Below are positions 47,190-56,377 of a stretch of 64,000 bases of DNA, one piece after another; positions within the stretch are counted from its first letter, which is position 1; every line of letters begins with the position of its first letter. The position numbers and the translations under genes were made by a program. This DNA is from Pseudomonadota bacterium (GTDB lineage Bacteria > Pseudomonadota > Gammaproteobacteria > JAADHS01). The DNA lies in assembly GCA_021821045.1 (NCBI GenBank), contig JAKACW010000014.1, positions 1-64,000 on the forward strand, written 5' to 3'. The notes beneath the pieces are model-generated. The model saw nothing but the letters and a program-made list of their open reading frames with translations, made no database searches and was not told the origin of the DNA.

Positions 47190-48269
47190 ATGAACAAAAA
47201 ATTAATCGCGGTCACAGTAGCTGGCGCGCTGGTGGCTCCCGCGGCTTTTGCTGCCGGCGATCCTGAAGTTTACGGTACCTTGCACCTCAGCGTAGGTCAG
47301 TTTGACGATGAAGCGGATGATGCGACCGTTAAAGCTGGTGGCGGCGATGGCAGCTTCATGGACATGGAGTCCAACAACTCCAACCTCGGCGTTCGCGGTA
47401 GCGAAGACCTGGGTGGTGGCTTGAAGGGCGTGTACCAAATTGAATTGAGCATCGACGCGGACGATGCGGCCGCCCCCACCATGCGCGACACATTCGTCGG
47501 TCTGGCCGGCGACTGGGGTTGGTTGGCTTTGGGCCGCCACAACTCGCCGTACAAGAACGCGACCGGCAACTACGACGTTGCTCCCGATACGGTGATCGAC
47601 TACAACGGCATCATGGGCATCGACCCCGCAGGCCGCAAGCATGACGATCGTCGCAACAACGCGATCATGTACAAGACCAACGATATCAACGGCTTCAAGC
47701 TCGAGGCATTGTTCGGTGTAGGTGACAATGCGAAAGATACCAACGCCGACGAGCAGCAAGAGTTTGACATCATGGCTAAGTACGGTCAGGGTCCGTGGGA
47801 AGTCGTCGCTGGCTACTCCACCCACATGGCCCAAGGTGCGAACAAAGCAACGCTCGGAAAAGAAGACGCTGAAGCCATGAAGCTCGGCGGCAAGTTCGGC
47901 TTCAATAACGGCAACACTTGGGTTGCGGCTGTTTGGGAAACTGCAGACGGCGGCGGCAACAACAACGACCGTGATGCCTACTACGTCAGCGGCCAACACA
48001 CCTTCGGGTCCAATGCTATCGGTGTGGGTTACGCCGCAGCTGACGATGTCGGCAATACCAACGACTCCGGTGCGCAATTGATCCAAGTGCACTTGTCCCA
48101 CATGATGTCAAAGCGTACTTCCGGCTATGTCCAGTACGGTGCGCTGTCGTACGATAAAAACACCACTGCGGACTACGGCCTGGTCTACGGCGGCTTCCAG
48201 CCCTACGCCGCCGACAAGACCGCCTCCTGGTTCGGTCTCGGTGTGATCCACAAGTTCTCTTCCATGTAA
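47190..48269 (+). CDS. Gram-negative general porin (OmpC/Por_4-like)
   Basis: Outer-membrane beta-barrel of 359 aa with a signal peptide (MNKKLIAVTVAGAL...AFA). It has the porin start DPEVYGTLHLSVGQ, the RGSEDLGGGLKGVYQIEL motif, GRHNSPYK, and a terminal strand ending in HKFSSM rather than the usual Phe. The acidic, Asn/Asp-rich loops suit a cation-tolerant or marine setting, but the selectivity is unknown. Codon usage and the AT-rich upstream region suggest high, regulated expression. It is followed by a strong terminator. Confidence 0.9.
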   Translation: MNKKLIAVTVAGALVAPAAFAAGDPEVYGTLHLSVGQFDDEADDATVKAGGGDGSFMDMESNNSNLGVRGSEDLGGGLKGVYQIELSIDADDAAAPTMRDTFVGLAGDWGWLALGRHNSPYKNATGNYDVAPDTVIDYNGIMGIDPAGRKHDDRRNNAIMYKTNDINGFKLEALFGVGDNAKDTNADEQQEFDIMAKYGQGPWEVVAGYSTHMAQGANKATLGKEDAEAMKLGGKFGFNNGNTWVAAVWETADGGGNNNDRDAYYVSGQHTFGSNAIGVGYAAADDVGNTNDSGAQLIQVHLSHMMSKRTSGYVQYGALSYDKNTTADYGLVYGGFQPYAADKTASWFGLGVIHKFSSM

Positions 48270-48293
48270 CATCCACGCATGAAGAGGTGACGG

Positions 48294-48326
48294 AAGGGCG
48301 CCCACAAGGCGCCCTTTCTTTTTTTT
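48294..48326 (+). terminator. intrinsic terminator of the porin gene
   Basis: A perfect nine-pair stem AAGGGCGCC-CACAA-GGCGCCCTT is followed by TCTTTTTTTT, 25 bases past the porin stop. Confidence 0.93.
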
Positions 48327-48477
48327 GCGCCCTCCCTCCGTCAACGCGCTTTCGCAACACCTCACACAGCGGTATCAGGCCTTAATTCCCAGACGGGCGA
48401 TCGAACCCTGTTGCGCGGACTGGCTAACTGGGGGTTTGGCGTTCGCCTTCTGATTGAAGGGGTTTTCTTTTAGGTCG

Positions 48478-48506
48478 TTGATTTTTATATACAGAGCCTG
48501 TACTAT
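48478..48506 (+). promoter_or_regulatory. promoter of the DUF4143 ATPase gene
   Basis: TTGATT and TACTAT are separated by exactly 17 bases and lie about 33 bases before the TTG start. A short inverted repeat (TACAG-AGC-CTGTA) lies in the spacer and -10 region and could be an operator. Confidence 0.5.
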
Positions 48507-48538
48507 TTTCCCCTCGTTTCGCCAAAAAGGAAGCAAAA

Positions 48539-49696
48539 TTGGCGGAGATAGGGAGAATTTTCCGAACCCCAAGCGGTGGATTTTTTCTGTTCGGGCCACG
48601 TGGCGTAGGCAAGTCGACCTGGCTGCGTAGCCATTTTTCGGACGCAATCTGGATCGATCTGCTGGCCGCCGACATGTATCGCCGTTTGCTCGCCGGTCCC
48701 GAGCGACTTTTGGAGATACTCGACGCCTATCCAGGGAAGGGCGACGTCGTCATCGACGAAGTCCAAAAAGTCCCGGGCTTACTGGATGTGGTCCATCAAG
48801 TCGTCGAGTCGGAACACCCGCGTCGCTTCATTCTCACCGGCTCCAGCGCGCGCAAACTGCGCCGTGGCGCGAGTAACCTGTTGGCTGGCCGCTTAACGGA
48901 ATCTTCGCTTCATCCCTTCTTGGCATGCGAGTTAGGACTGAAGTTCAAGCTCAATGACGCATTGACGACGGGGCTCGTGCCATTGGTCTGGAGCGCCGCC
49001 GATCGAGAGGCGACCCTACGCTCATACCTGTCGCTCTATTTGAAGGAAGAGGTGCAAGCAGAGGGGCTCGTTCGCAACATCGGCGATTTTTCCCGCTTTT
49101 TGGAGGCGATCAGTTTTTCCCATGGCGCGCAACTCAATATGTCCGCCGTGGCACGGGAATGCGAAGTGAGCCGGAAAACCGTCGAAGGCTATGTTCAGAT
49201 CCTGGAAGACTTGTTGCTGTGCTTTCGCGTCCCGGTTTTTTCCAAGCGTGCCCAGCGTCATCTTGTACAGCACCCGAAGTTCTATATTTTCGACACAGGC
49301 GTGTTCCGAGCGCTGCGACCCAAGGGCCCTTTGGACCGGCCGGAAGAAATCGACGGCGCGGCCTTGGAGGGATTGGTCGCTCAACATCTGTTCGCTATGC
49401 TGCGTTACCGGCGTGATGATTGTCGACTGTATTACTGGCGGACCAAAGCCGGAACGGAAGTCGATTTTGTTGTGTATGGGGAATCGCTGTTTTGGGCAGT
49501 GGAAGTGAAGCGCGCAATTCGCGTCAATTCGTTTGACGTTAAACCCCTGGCGGTTTTCAAGCAGGATTACCCCGAGGCTGAGGCTGTTCTGCTCTATATG
49601 GGGCGAGAGCGACTTGTTATCGATGGCATTCAGTGCGTGCCGGTGGCGGAGTTTCTCCTCACGCTAACTCCGAACACGCCAAGTTTGATCGTCTGA
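48539..49696 (+). CDS. AAA-type ATPase with DUF4143
   Basis: A 385-aa protein with a Walker A motif FGPRGVGKSTWL near residue 18, a Walker B-like VVIDEVQKVPGLLD, and the sensor FILTGSSARKLRRG. The C-terminal DUF4143 domain contains YYWRTKAGTEVDFVV, a PD-(D/E)xK-nuclease-like signature, with EVKRAIRV. These proteins are widespread and strain-variable, with no settled function. The start codon is TTG with AAGGAAG upstream. It stands alone, surrounded by accessory genes. Confidence 0.85.
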   Translation: MAEIGRIFRTPSGGFFLFGPRGVGKSTWLRSHFSDAIWIDLLAADMYRRLLAGPERLLEILDAYPGKGDVVIDEVQKVPGLLDVVHQVVESEHPRRFILTGSSARKLRRGASNLLAGRLTESSLHPFLACELGLKFKLNDALTTGLVPLVWSAADREATLRSYLSLYLKEEVQAEGLVRNIGDFSRFLEAISFSHGAQLNMSAVARECEVSRKTVEGYVQILEDLLLCFRVPVFSKRAQRHLVQHPKFYIFDTGVFRALRPKGPLDRPEEIDGAALEGLVAQHLFAMLRYRRDDCRLYYWRTKAGTEVDFVVYGESLFWAVEVKRAIRVNSFDVKPLAVFKQDYPEAEAVLLYMGRERLVIDGIQCVPVAEFLLTLTPNTPSLIV

Positions 49697-49780
49697 TCTC
49701 ACTAATGCGGTCCCTTGCCGATCGGAACCTTGACGGTATACCCTTTGTCTCATGGTTAAGCCAAGTAGCCGAAAGGCGCG

Positions 49781-50137
49781 ATGAACGTGTCCACCCCACG
49801 AGCGAAAATCACTACGTTGCGAACCTGGATTTCCCGGTTTCTGATCCTGGTGTTATTGGCGAATGCCGGGGCGGCTGCCGCTGCTAGCCTCTTCACGGCT
49901 GATTCGGACGGCTCGGCGGTGCACAGCATGGCCGGCACCCACCACGATCACGGCGATGCTGATGTTTCCTCGTCCGATGACCCATCTTGTTTCAATTGCG
50001 TCGCCCACTGCAGCGGTATGACCGTCGAAACGGTCCTTGACGCTCGTTTGGAACCGCTTGTCTTTTCCTCATCGCTATTCACTTTAGCGGCCGGCATCGT
50101 CGGCCCACCCTCCGACGAACCGCCGCGTTTGATTTAA
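49781..50137 (+). CDS. secreted Cys/His-rich protein of the copper locus
   Basis: A 118-aa protein with a signal peptide (about residues 15-36). A His/Asp-rich stretch (GTHHDHGDAD) is followed by DPSCFNCVAHCSGM, a likely soft-metal site, and the tail is PPSDEPPRL. It resembles the small DUF2946-like proteins encoded ahead of copA in copper-resistance loci, but I cannot assign the family firmly. AAAGG precedes the ATG. Its place just before copA suggests copper sensing, buffering or delivery in the periplasm. Confidence 0.65.
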   Translation: MNVSTPRAKITTLRTWISRFLILVLLANAGAAAAASLFTADSDGSAVHSMAGTHHDHGDADVSSSDDPSCFNCVAHCSGMTVETVLDARLEPLVFSSSLFTLAAGIVGPPSDEPPRLI

Positions 50138-50173
50138 CTGTCCGTCGCTCAAATCGCTGAACCCGCACTCGTT

Positions 50174-50252
50174 GTGGGAGCGGATTATTCCGCGATTTGA
50201 ATCGGCGCTCACTATACTTCTGGCTAAGCATCGCGGAATGATCCGCTCCCAC
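50174..50252 (+). repeat. REP doublet (A forward, A reverse)
   Basis: Two A-type copies face each other with a 33-base spacer, the first with loop ATTATT instead of ATCATT. It fills the gap between the small copper-locus protein and copA. Confidence 0.88.
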
Positions 50253-50298
50253 ATTCACGCTCTGTGGGAAATGACACGCTGACTGAGGTTCATTCACT

Positions 50299-52047
50299 AT
50301 GAAAAAATCTTTGACGAGCGCGAACCACCTGCCGAATTTGACCCGGCGGCGTTTCGTACAAGGGCTTGCGGCGGGCGGTGTGGTGGTGGGCATCTCGCCG
50401 TTGCTGCGGCCGGCATGGGCAAGCGCGGCGACAATGGTCGGTACCGCACCGGTATTAAAGGGCACCGAGTTCGATCTCACTATCGCCGAAACGCCCGTGA
50501 ATTTCACCGGCGCTGTGCGCATGGCGACGACGATCAATGGCACGCTGCCCGGTCCGACCTTGCGCTGGCGGCAAGGCGACACGGTGACCATCCGCGTTAC
50601 CAATCGACTTGCCGAGCAAACCTCCATCCATTGGCACGGCATCATTTTGCCCTATGAGATGGACGGCGTGCCGGGCATCAGTTTTCGCGGCATCGCACCT
50701 GGCGAGACCTTCACGTATCAATTCAAAGTGCAGCAAAGCGGGAGCTACTGGTATCACTCCCACTCAGGTATGCAAGAACAAACCGGCATGTATGGTTCGA
50801 TCGTCATCGATCCCGCGGGGTCAGACCCCCAACAGTTCGATCGCGAGTATTCCATCATGTTGTCGGATTGGTCGGACGACAAACCGTCGACCATTCTCAG
50901 AAAGCTCAAGACCCAGGGCGATTACTTCAACTTCAACCAGCCGACGGCGATGCAGTTTTTTCAAGATGTTTCGGCCTACGGTTGGGCGGCGGCGCTCGAT
51001 AAGCGGCGTATGTGGAATCAGATGCGCATGAGTCCTACGGATCTGGCCGATATCTCCGGACACACCTACACGTATCTTATGAACGGCGCGACGCCGGCCG
51101 GAAACTGGACCGGTCTGTTTCGTGCGGGCGAGCGCGTGCGTTTGCGTTTCGCCAACGGCGGCGCGGCGACCTTCTTCGATGTGCGCATTCCCGGATTACC
51201 GATGACTGTTGTGCAAACCGACGGCGTCGATGTCGAGCCTGTGACCGTGGATGAGTTTCGCATCGGAGCCGGCGAGACCTACGATGTCATCGTCACGCCG
51301 CGCGACGAGGCCTATACGATATTCGCGCAGTCCATGGATCGCAGCGGTTACGCGCGCGGCACGCTGGCGGTGCGCGCCGGGTTAGAGGCGGGTGTTCCGC
51401 CTATGGATCCGCCCGAGTGGCTCACCATGGGCGACATGATGGGCGCGATGGACCACGCCGCAATGCCGAGCATGAATCACGGTGGTCATGGCGACCACGG
51501 CGATCAAATGCTGGAGGAGGCTCAGTCGCCGGTTCGTCACGCCAAAACGGAATACGGCCCCAGCGTCGACATGCGGGTCGATACCCCGCGCATGAATCTC
51601 GATGATCCCGGCGTAGGGCTACGCAACAATGGCCGCCGCGTGCTGACCTATGCCGACTTGCGTACCCTTGGCGGGCCGCCTGATCGGCGCGGTGCCGAGC
51701 GCGAAATCGAACTGCACCTCACCGGCAACATGGAACGCTACACCTGGTCCATCGACGGCGTGGAGTTCGGCAAATCAAAACCGATTCACTTCCGTCGCGA
51801 CGAGCGGCTGCGCGTGATTCTGCACAACGACACCATGATGACGCACCCCATGCACCTGCACGGCATGTGGAGCGACTTGGAATCGCCGGACGGGGAAATA
51901 CAGGTGCGCAAGCACACCATCAACGTGCAGCCGGCGCAGCGCGTTTCCTTCTTGGTGACCGCCGACGCGCCAGGCCGTTGGGCGTTTCATTGCCATCTGC
52001 TCTATCACATGGACGCGGGCATGTTTCGTCAAGTGGTGGTGGACTGA
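50299..52047 (+). CDS. copA: CopA/PcoA-type multicopper oxidase
   Basis: Periplasmic multicopper oxidase (582 aa) conferring copper tolerance. The Tat signal contains TRRRFVQGL. All four copper motifs are intact: HWHGI, WYHSHSG, HPMHLHG and HCHLLYHMDAGM (type 1 site with axial Met). A Met/His-rich linker (MGAMDHAAMPSMNHGGHGDHG) around residues 378-400 is the typical cuprous-ion-binding insert, shorter than in Pseudomonas CopA. It starts a copA-copB unit. Confidence 0.94.
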   Translation: MKKSLTSANHLPNLTRRRFVQGLAAGGVVVGISPLLRPAWASAATMVGTAPVLKGTEFDLTIAETPVNFTGAVRMATTINGTLPGPTLRWRQGDTVTIRVTNRLAEQTSIHWHGIILPYEMDGVPGISFRGIAPGETFTYQFKVQQSGSYWYHSHSGMQEQTGMYGSIVIDPAGSDPQQFDREYSIMLSDWSDDKPSTILRKLKTQGDYFNFNQPTAMQFFQDVSAYGWAAALDKRRMWNQMRMSPTDLADISGHTYTYLMNGATPAGNWTGLFRAGERVRLRFANGGAATFFDVRIPGLPMTVVQTDGVDVEPVTVDEFRIGAGETYDVIVTPRDEAYTIFAQSMDRSGYARGTLAVRAGLEAGVPPMDPPEWLTMGDMMGAMDHAAMPSMNHGGHGDHGDQMLEEAQSPVRHAKTEYGPSVDMRVDTPRMNLDDPGVGLRNNGRRVLTYADLRTLGGPPDRRGAEREIELHLTGNMERYTWSIDGVEFGKSKPIHFRRDERLRVILHNDTMMTHPMHLHGMWSDLESPDGEIQVRKHTINVQPAQRVSFLVTADAPGRWAFHCHLLYHMDAGMFRQVVVD

Positions 52048-52057
52048 GGAGATGAGC

Positions 52058-53023
52058 ATGAAAAAAATAATTGCGCAGATTGCATCTCTTCTCATCGCGT
52101 TGACCGCAGTGCCCGTCCACGCGCAGGATGATGTACATGGCGAGCACGCCGATCCCCACGCCGGTCATGACATGAGTCACGGCGATGATCCGATGCCGAT
52201 GGAAGCAGAGGATCCTCACGCCGGCCACGATATGAGTCACGACATGGAAGAGCAGGCCGTTCCGGCGGCGGAAATGGATCATAGCGGTCACGGTTCGGCC
52301 GTGTCCGCAACGGCGCCGGCCGATGCCCGCGATCCCCATGCCTATTCCGACGGCTACGACTTCGGTCCGTTGCCCCATCCGCAACACGCCGACGAGCACA
52401 GCTTTTACTCGGTGATGGTGGATCGTTTGGAAAGCGTGAACGCCGAGGACAACAGCTTCACGGCCTACGACATCAACGCCTGGTACGGCCGAGACTTTGA
52501 CCGCGTTGTGCTCACCGCGGAAGGTCATATCGACGGCGGCGAGGTGGAGGAGGCGAGCACGGAGCTGTTGTGGAGTCACGCCGTTGCCGCGTTTTGGAAT
52601 GCTCGCGCCGGGGTGCGTTACGATAGCGGCGAGGGCCCTGATCGCGCTTGGTTGGCGCTGGGCGTGGAAGGTTTGTCGCCGTACTGGGTGGAGACCGACG
52701 CAACGCTTTACGTCGGCGAGAGCGGCCGCACGGCGGTGAGCGTCGAAGCGGAGTACGACGTGTTAATCACCCAAAGGCTCGCGCTGCAACCGCGGGTGGA
52801 AGCGGAAATCTACGGCAAGGATGATCCGGAGTTGTCAATTGGCTCGGGGTTGTCCGAGGCGACCGTCGGGCTACGCTTGCGCTACGAACTCCTCCGTGAG
52901 TTCGCGCCTTACGTCGGGATAGAGTGGGCGGGCAGTTTTGGCGGCACTGCCGATTACCTGCGTGATGCGGGGCGGGATACTGAGGAAACGCGTGCGGTCG
53001 CGGGTGTGCGATTTTGGTTCTGA
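52058..53023 (+). CDS. copB: CopB/PcoB-type outer-membrane copper protein
   Basis: A 321-aa CopB family protein: a signal peptide ending at VHAQ, then a Met/His-rich region with repeats of DPHAGHDMSH, then an outer-membrane beta-barrel ending in the terminal aromatic RFWF. It is thought to bind or export copper together with CopA. The track starts at ATG 52052, but GAGGAG abuts that codon. The ATG two codons later has correct spacing. Confidence 0.92.
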   Translation: MKKIIAQIASLLIALTAVPVHAQDDVHGEHADPHAGHDMSHGDDPMPMEAEDPHAGHDMSHDMEEQAVPAAEMDHSGHGSAVSATAPADARDPHAYSDGYDFGPLPHPQHADEHSFYSVMVDRLESVNAEDNSFTAYDINAWYGRDFDRVVLTAEGHIDGGEVEEASTELLWSHAVAAFWNARAGVRYDSGEGPDRAWLALGVEGLSPYWVETDATLYVGESGRTAVSVEAEYDVLITQRLALQPRVEAEIYGKDDPELSIGSGLSEATVGLRLRYELLREFAPYVGIEWAGSFGGTADYLRDAGRDTEETRAVAGVRFWF

Positions 53024-53043
53024 GGGCGGTGAAGACTCGGAGA

Positions 53044-53110
53044 ATCGCGGAATGATCCGCTGCCACAACTAGATGCACGTCTTTCTGTGGGAGCGGTTTC
53101 CTACCGCGAT
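53044..53110 (+). repeat. REP doublet (A reverse, B forward), left copy of a near-identical pair
   Basis: An A copy with one change (CTGCCAC) is followed by the spacer AACTAGATGCACGTCTTTCT and a B copy. A doublet with the same spacer (one base different) lies downstream of the ATPase pseudogene. Confidence 0.9.
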
Positions 53111-53177
53111 TCTTCCCGCGCCGCCGCGGGGCGGTTAAATGTCTGAAATGTTCAGGCGACATCGAAAGGGAACGGAT

Positions 53178-53291
53178 ATGCATGGTACGGAACAATCTTG
53201 GTTTTTCGGTCACGGCTTCGGGATGACGCTTGTTTGGGTTATCGTAGCGTTGTTAGTTGCAGCCTTGGTGAAATACATATTTTTTCGGTAG
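53178..53291 (+). CDS. 37-aa single-span membrane peptide
   Basis: Too short for the ORF track. The ATG is preceded by GAAAGGGAACGG. The product starts MHGTEQSWFFGHGFGM, continues as a single hydrophobic helix (LVWVIVALLVAALVKYIFF) and ends in Arg. Small one-helix proteins of this kind with an aromatic N-terminus are common in metal-resistance loci. Function unknown. It stands between copB and the beta-propeller gene. Confidence 0.6.
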   Translation: MHGTEQSWFFGHGFGMTLVWVIVALLVAALVKYIFFR

Positions 53292-53356
53292 GAGGTTGTT
53301 TAGCTTGGAAACGTAAGCGATTGAGTGCGACGAACTAACCATCTGGGAGAAGGACT

Positions 53357-54412
53357 ATGAAAATTCAGACTGGCTGTGCAGCTCTAGGAATGGTAGCGAG
53401 TATTGCCGCGGTAACCAACATACAAGCGGAAACCTTGCTCTATGTGCCGACCGGGGACAGTAACGAAATAATCGTAATCGATCCGAGCGACAATAAGATC
53501 ACAAAGCGAATCCCCGAACTCGAAAACGCTCACGGTTTGGCGGCGACGCCTGATGGCGAATATCTTATTGCGGGCAGCCAACTCGAGACGGGCGGCGCGG
53601 AGCAAGCGACTGCTGCAAAGCCGGAGGGGGTGTCACAGGATGAGCACGAGGCGCACCACCGCGAAAGCGCCGTTTCCGGCAAGAGCTTTTTGTCTGTCGT
53701 GAATGTGAAGCACGCGCGTGTTGCCCGGCGTATTCCCGTTGAGGGGAGAACCCACCACATCGCCGTTTCCCCGAAGGGAGATTTTGCGGTGGCTGTCCAC
53801 ACGACCACGGGTCGAGCATCGATCGTGGACTTGAATGCCTCTACGGTGATCAAGCGCATCCCAACCGGGACGGCTCCCAATTACGCGGTGTTCGATCGTA
53901 ATGGAGACTTTGTCTACGTCTCAAATGCCGGTTCCGGCACGGTCACCAAAATCAATACGGCAACCTGGGACGTCGCGGCCACATTGAGCGTTGGAAAAGG
54001 GCCGGAACACATGGAGTTTTCACCTGATGGCAAAACGCTATTTGTCGCCAATGTATTCGACAACACCGTTTCGGCCGTGACATTGGCCGACGGTAAAGTC
54101 GCGGCGACTTACAAAGTTGGTAAAGCACCGCACGGCGTATCCGTTTCAAGCGACGGCCGTTACTTGTTTGTCTCGGGGAAGGACGACAACTCGCTTGCGC
54201 GAATTGATCTGAAAGCCGGCGAGACCGTGATGGCCGCGATCGCGCCAGAGCCTTATCACGTCAGCTACATTCGCGGCTTGGACAAGCTTTATGTCTCGAG
54301 CCGCGCCGAGCCGAAGATCTGGGTGGTCAATCCGCAGTCGCTCGTCGTTGAAACCACCATCGACATCGGCAGCGGTGTGGCGCACCAAATGGTTGAAGTC
54401 GATTCAAAGTAA
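53357..54412 (+). CDS. secreted YVTN-type beta-propeller protein
   Basis: A 351-aa protein with a signal peptide (ending near IQAE) and about six propeller blades marked by repeats such as LLYVPTGDSNEIIVID, FVYVSNAGSGTVTKIN, LFVANVFDNTVSAV and LYVSSRAEPKIWVV. A His/Glu-rich insert (QDEHEAHHRES) near residue 95 could bind metal. Related YncE-like proteins are found with copper or redox genes, but their role is undefined. GGGAGAAGG precedes the ATG. Confidence 0.8.
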   Translation: MKIQTGCAALGMVASIAAVTNIQAETLLYVPTGDSNEIIVIDPSDNKITKRIPELENAHGLAATPDGEYLIAGSQLETGGAEQATAAKPEGVSQDEHEAHHRESAVSGKSFLSVVNVKHARVARRIPVEGRTHHIAVSPKGDFAVAVHTTTGRASIVDLNASTVIKRIPTGTAPNYAVFDRNGDFVYVSNAGSGTVTKINTATWDVAATLSVGKGPEHMEFSPDGKTLFVANVFDNTVSAVTLADGKVAATYKVGKAPHGVSVSSDGRYLFVSGKDDNSLARIDLKAGETVMAAIAPEPYHVSYIRGLDKLYVSSRAEPKIWVVNPQSLVVETTIDIGSGVAHQMVEVDSK

Positions 54413-54505
54413 CGCCACTTCGGCAACGGGCCTGCGCAACAGTAGGTCAACGACGAAGCCATCAGGCCGGCGGCCGCGGGTCGCCCGCGAAACGTGGGCA
54501 CGACC

Positions 54506-56288
54506 ATGGTGATACATTCAATACACGGAGCGGCCGCAAGAAAGGGTGCCCGTTCTCTCGGAAGTGCAACTGCGATTTATGTCTGCCCCATGCACCCAGA
54601 GGTGCGGCAGAACGCCCCGGGAAACTGCCCAAAGTGCGGAATGGCGCTGGAGCCACGATCCGCCGCCGTCGAGGCCGAAGAGGAAAACGCCGAGCTGCGC
54701 GACATGAGTTTGCGGTTCTGGATCGGAACCGCCTTGGCTGGGCCGGTGTTTGTCATTTCGATGGTGCATGACTTGCTGCCGAGTGTCGCGGAGGCCATCG
54801 CGTCGCCGCGCATCTTGCAGTGGATTGGATTCGTCCTGGCGACCCCCGTCGTGTTTTGGGCGGGTTGGCCGTTCTTCGTGCGCGGTTGGGCGTCCGTGGT
54901 CAATCGAAGTCTCAATATGTTCAGCTTGATCGCGCTGGGCGTCGGGGTCGCATGGTTGTACAGTGTGGTCGCTCTTCTGCTTCCAGGTATTTTTCCCCCA
55001 TCCATGCGCGGCCACGCCGGCACCGTACACGTTTATTTCGAAGCGGCGGCGGTCATCACGGTGCTGGTGTTGCTGGGCCAGGTGCTCGAGTTAAAGGCAC
55101 GTAGCCGCACTAATGCCGCGATTAAACTATTGCTCGGCTTAGCGCCAAAAACGGCCCGCTTGGTCGAGGACGACGGTGCAGAACGGGACATCTCCCTCGA
55201 TCAGGTGCAGCCCGGCTATACATTGCGCGTCCGTCCGGGCGAGAAGGTGCCGGTGGATGGCGTTGTACTGGAGGGTAAGAGTGCCGTGGACGAATCCATG
55301 GTCACCGGCGAATCCATTCCGGTGGACAAACATCCGGGCGATCGCTTGATCGGCGCGACGGTCAACAGCACCGGTGCGATGTTGATGCGCGCCGAGAAGG
55401 TTGGCGCCGAAACGCTCTTGGCGCAAATCGTCAGGATGGTCGCCGACGCGCAGCGCTCTCGCGCGCCCATTCAAAAATTGGCCGATGTTGTCTCATCCTA
55501 TTTTGTTCCGGCCGTGGTCATTATCGCGGTACTGACTTTCGTTGTTTGGTGGGCCTGGGGTCCTGAGCCGCGTTTGGCACACGGCATCGTCAACGCCGTT
55601 GCAGTGTTGATCATCGCGTGTCCTTGCGCGTTAGGACTGGCGACGCCAATGTCCATCATGGTGGGCGCCGGTCGCGGCGCAACGGCGGGTGTTCTAGTCA
55701 AAAACGCCGAAGCGCTGGAGATCCTGGAGAAGATCGACACGATCGTCGTCGACGCCGGAAGCGATCAAAGCGCTGCACGACGAAGGCATCCAGGTGGTCA
55801 TGCTCACCGGCGACAATCGGGTAACCGCGTCCGCCGTGGCCAAGAAGCTGGGAATCGACAGCGTGGAAGCCGACGTTCTGCCGGAGCGCAAAGCGGAAAT
55901 TGTCAAACAACTCCAGGCCGACGGCCGCAAGGTCGCGATGGCCGGCGATGGGATCAACGACGCTCCGGCTCTTGCGCAAGCTCATGTTGGTATCGCCATG
56001 GGTACGGGAACGGACGTGGCCATGGAAAGCGCCGGGGTGACGCTGATAAAAGGCGGTCTGCGCGGAATTGTGCGGGCCCGCCGTTTGAGCCGCGCGACCA
56101 TGGGCAACATCCGTCAAAATCTGTTTTTTGCATTCATCTACAACTCGCTCGGTGTGCCCATCGCCGCCGGCGTGCTGTACCCCTTTTTCGGTCTGCTGCT
56201 CTCACCGATCATCGCGGCGGCGGCCATGAGTCTAAGTTCCGTGTCGGTTGTCGGCAACGCATTGCGCCTTCGGCGGGCTCAGTTGTAA
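54506..56288 (+). pseudogene. broken P1B-type copper ATPase (internal deletion plus frameshift)
   Basis: The 5' part has a heavy-metal-binding domain ([21 protein letters not shown]), membrane helices, the actuator TGES (VTGESIPV) and the metal-site CPC ([13 protein letters not shown]). The frame then reads EKIDTIVVD and leaves the family: the phosphorylation motif DKTGT and roughly the next 130-140 residues are missing. Homology resumes in the +1 frame as TPEAIKAL, then VVMLTGDN and [11 protein letters not shown], to the normal C-terminus. A 601-aa ORF in the track is a chance read-through. Loss of the phosphorylated Asp motif would abolish transport. An assembly error is the alternative. 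Confidence 0.85.
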
Positions 56289-56299
56289 GGACAGCTTGA

Positions 56300-56366
56300 A
56301 TCGCGGAATGATCCGCTCCCACAACTAGATGCACATCTTTCTGTGGGAGCGGTTTCCTACCGCGAT
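56300..56366 (+). repeat. REP doublet (A reverse, B forward), right copy of a near-identical pair
   Basis: It has the same structure and almost the same spacer (AACTAGATGCACATCTTTCT) as the doublet after copB. It starts 12 bases past the ATPase pseudogene and ends just before the stop of the protease-hydrolase fusion gene. Confidence 0.9.
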
Positions 56367-56377
56367 TCTTCTTGCGC

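Noticed and set aside
48484-48506. LexA-like box before the DUF4143 ATPase
   Set aside because: The inverted repeat reads TACAG-AGC-CTGTA, the opposite arrangement to CTGT-N8-ACAG.
54494-56299. Intact 601-aa P-type ATPase as listed in the ORF track
   Set aside because: The last 180 or so codons are out of frame with the family; the true C-terminal sequence is in the +1 frame and the DKTGT region is missing.
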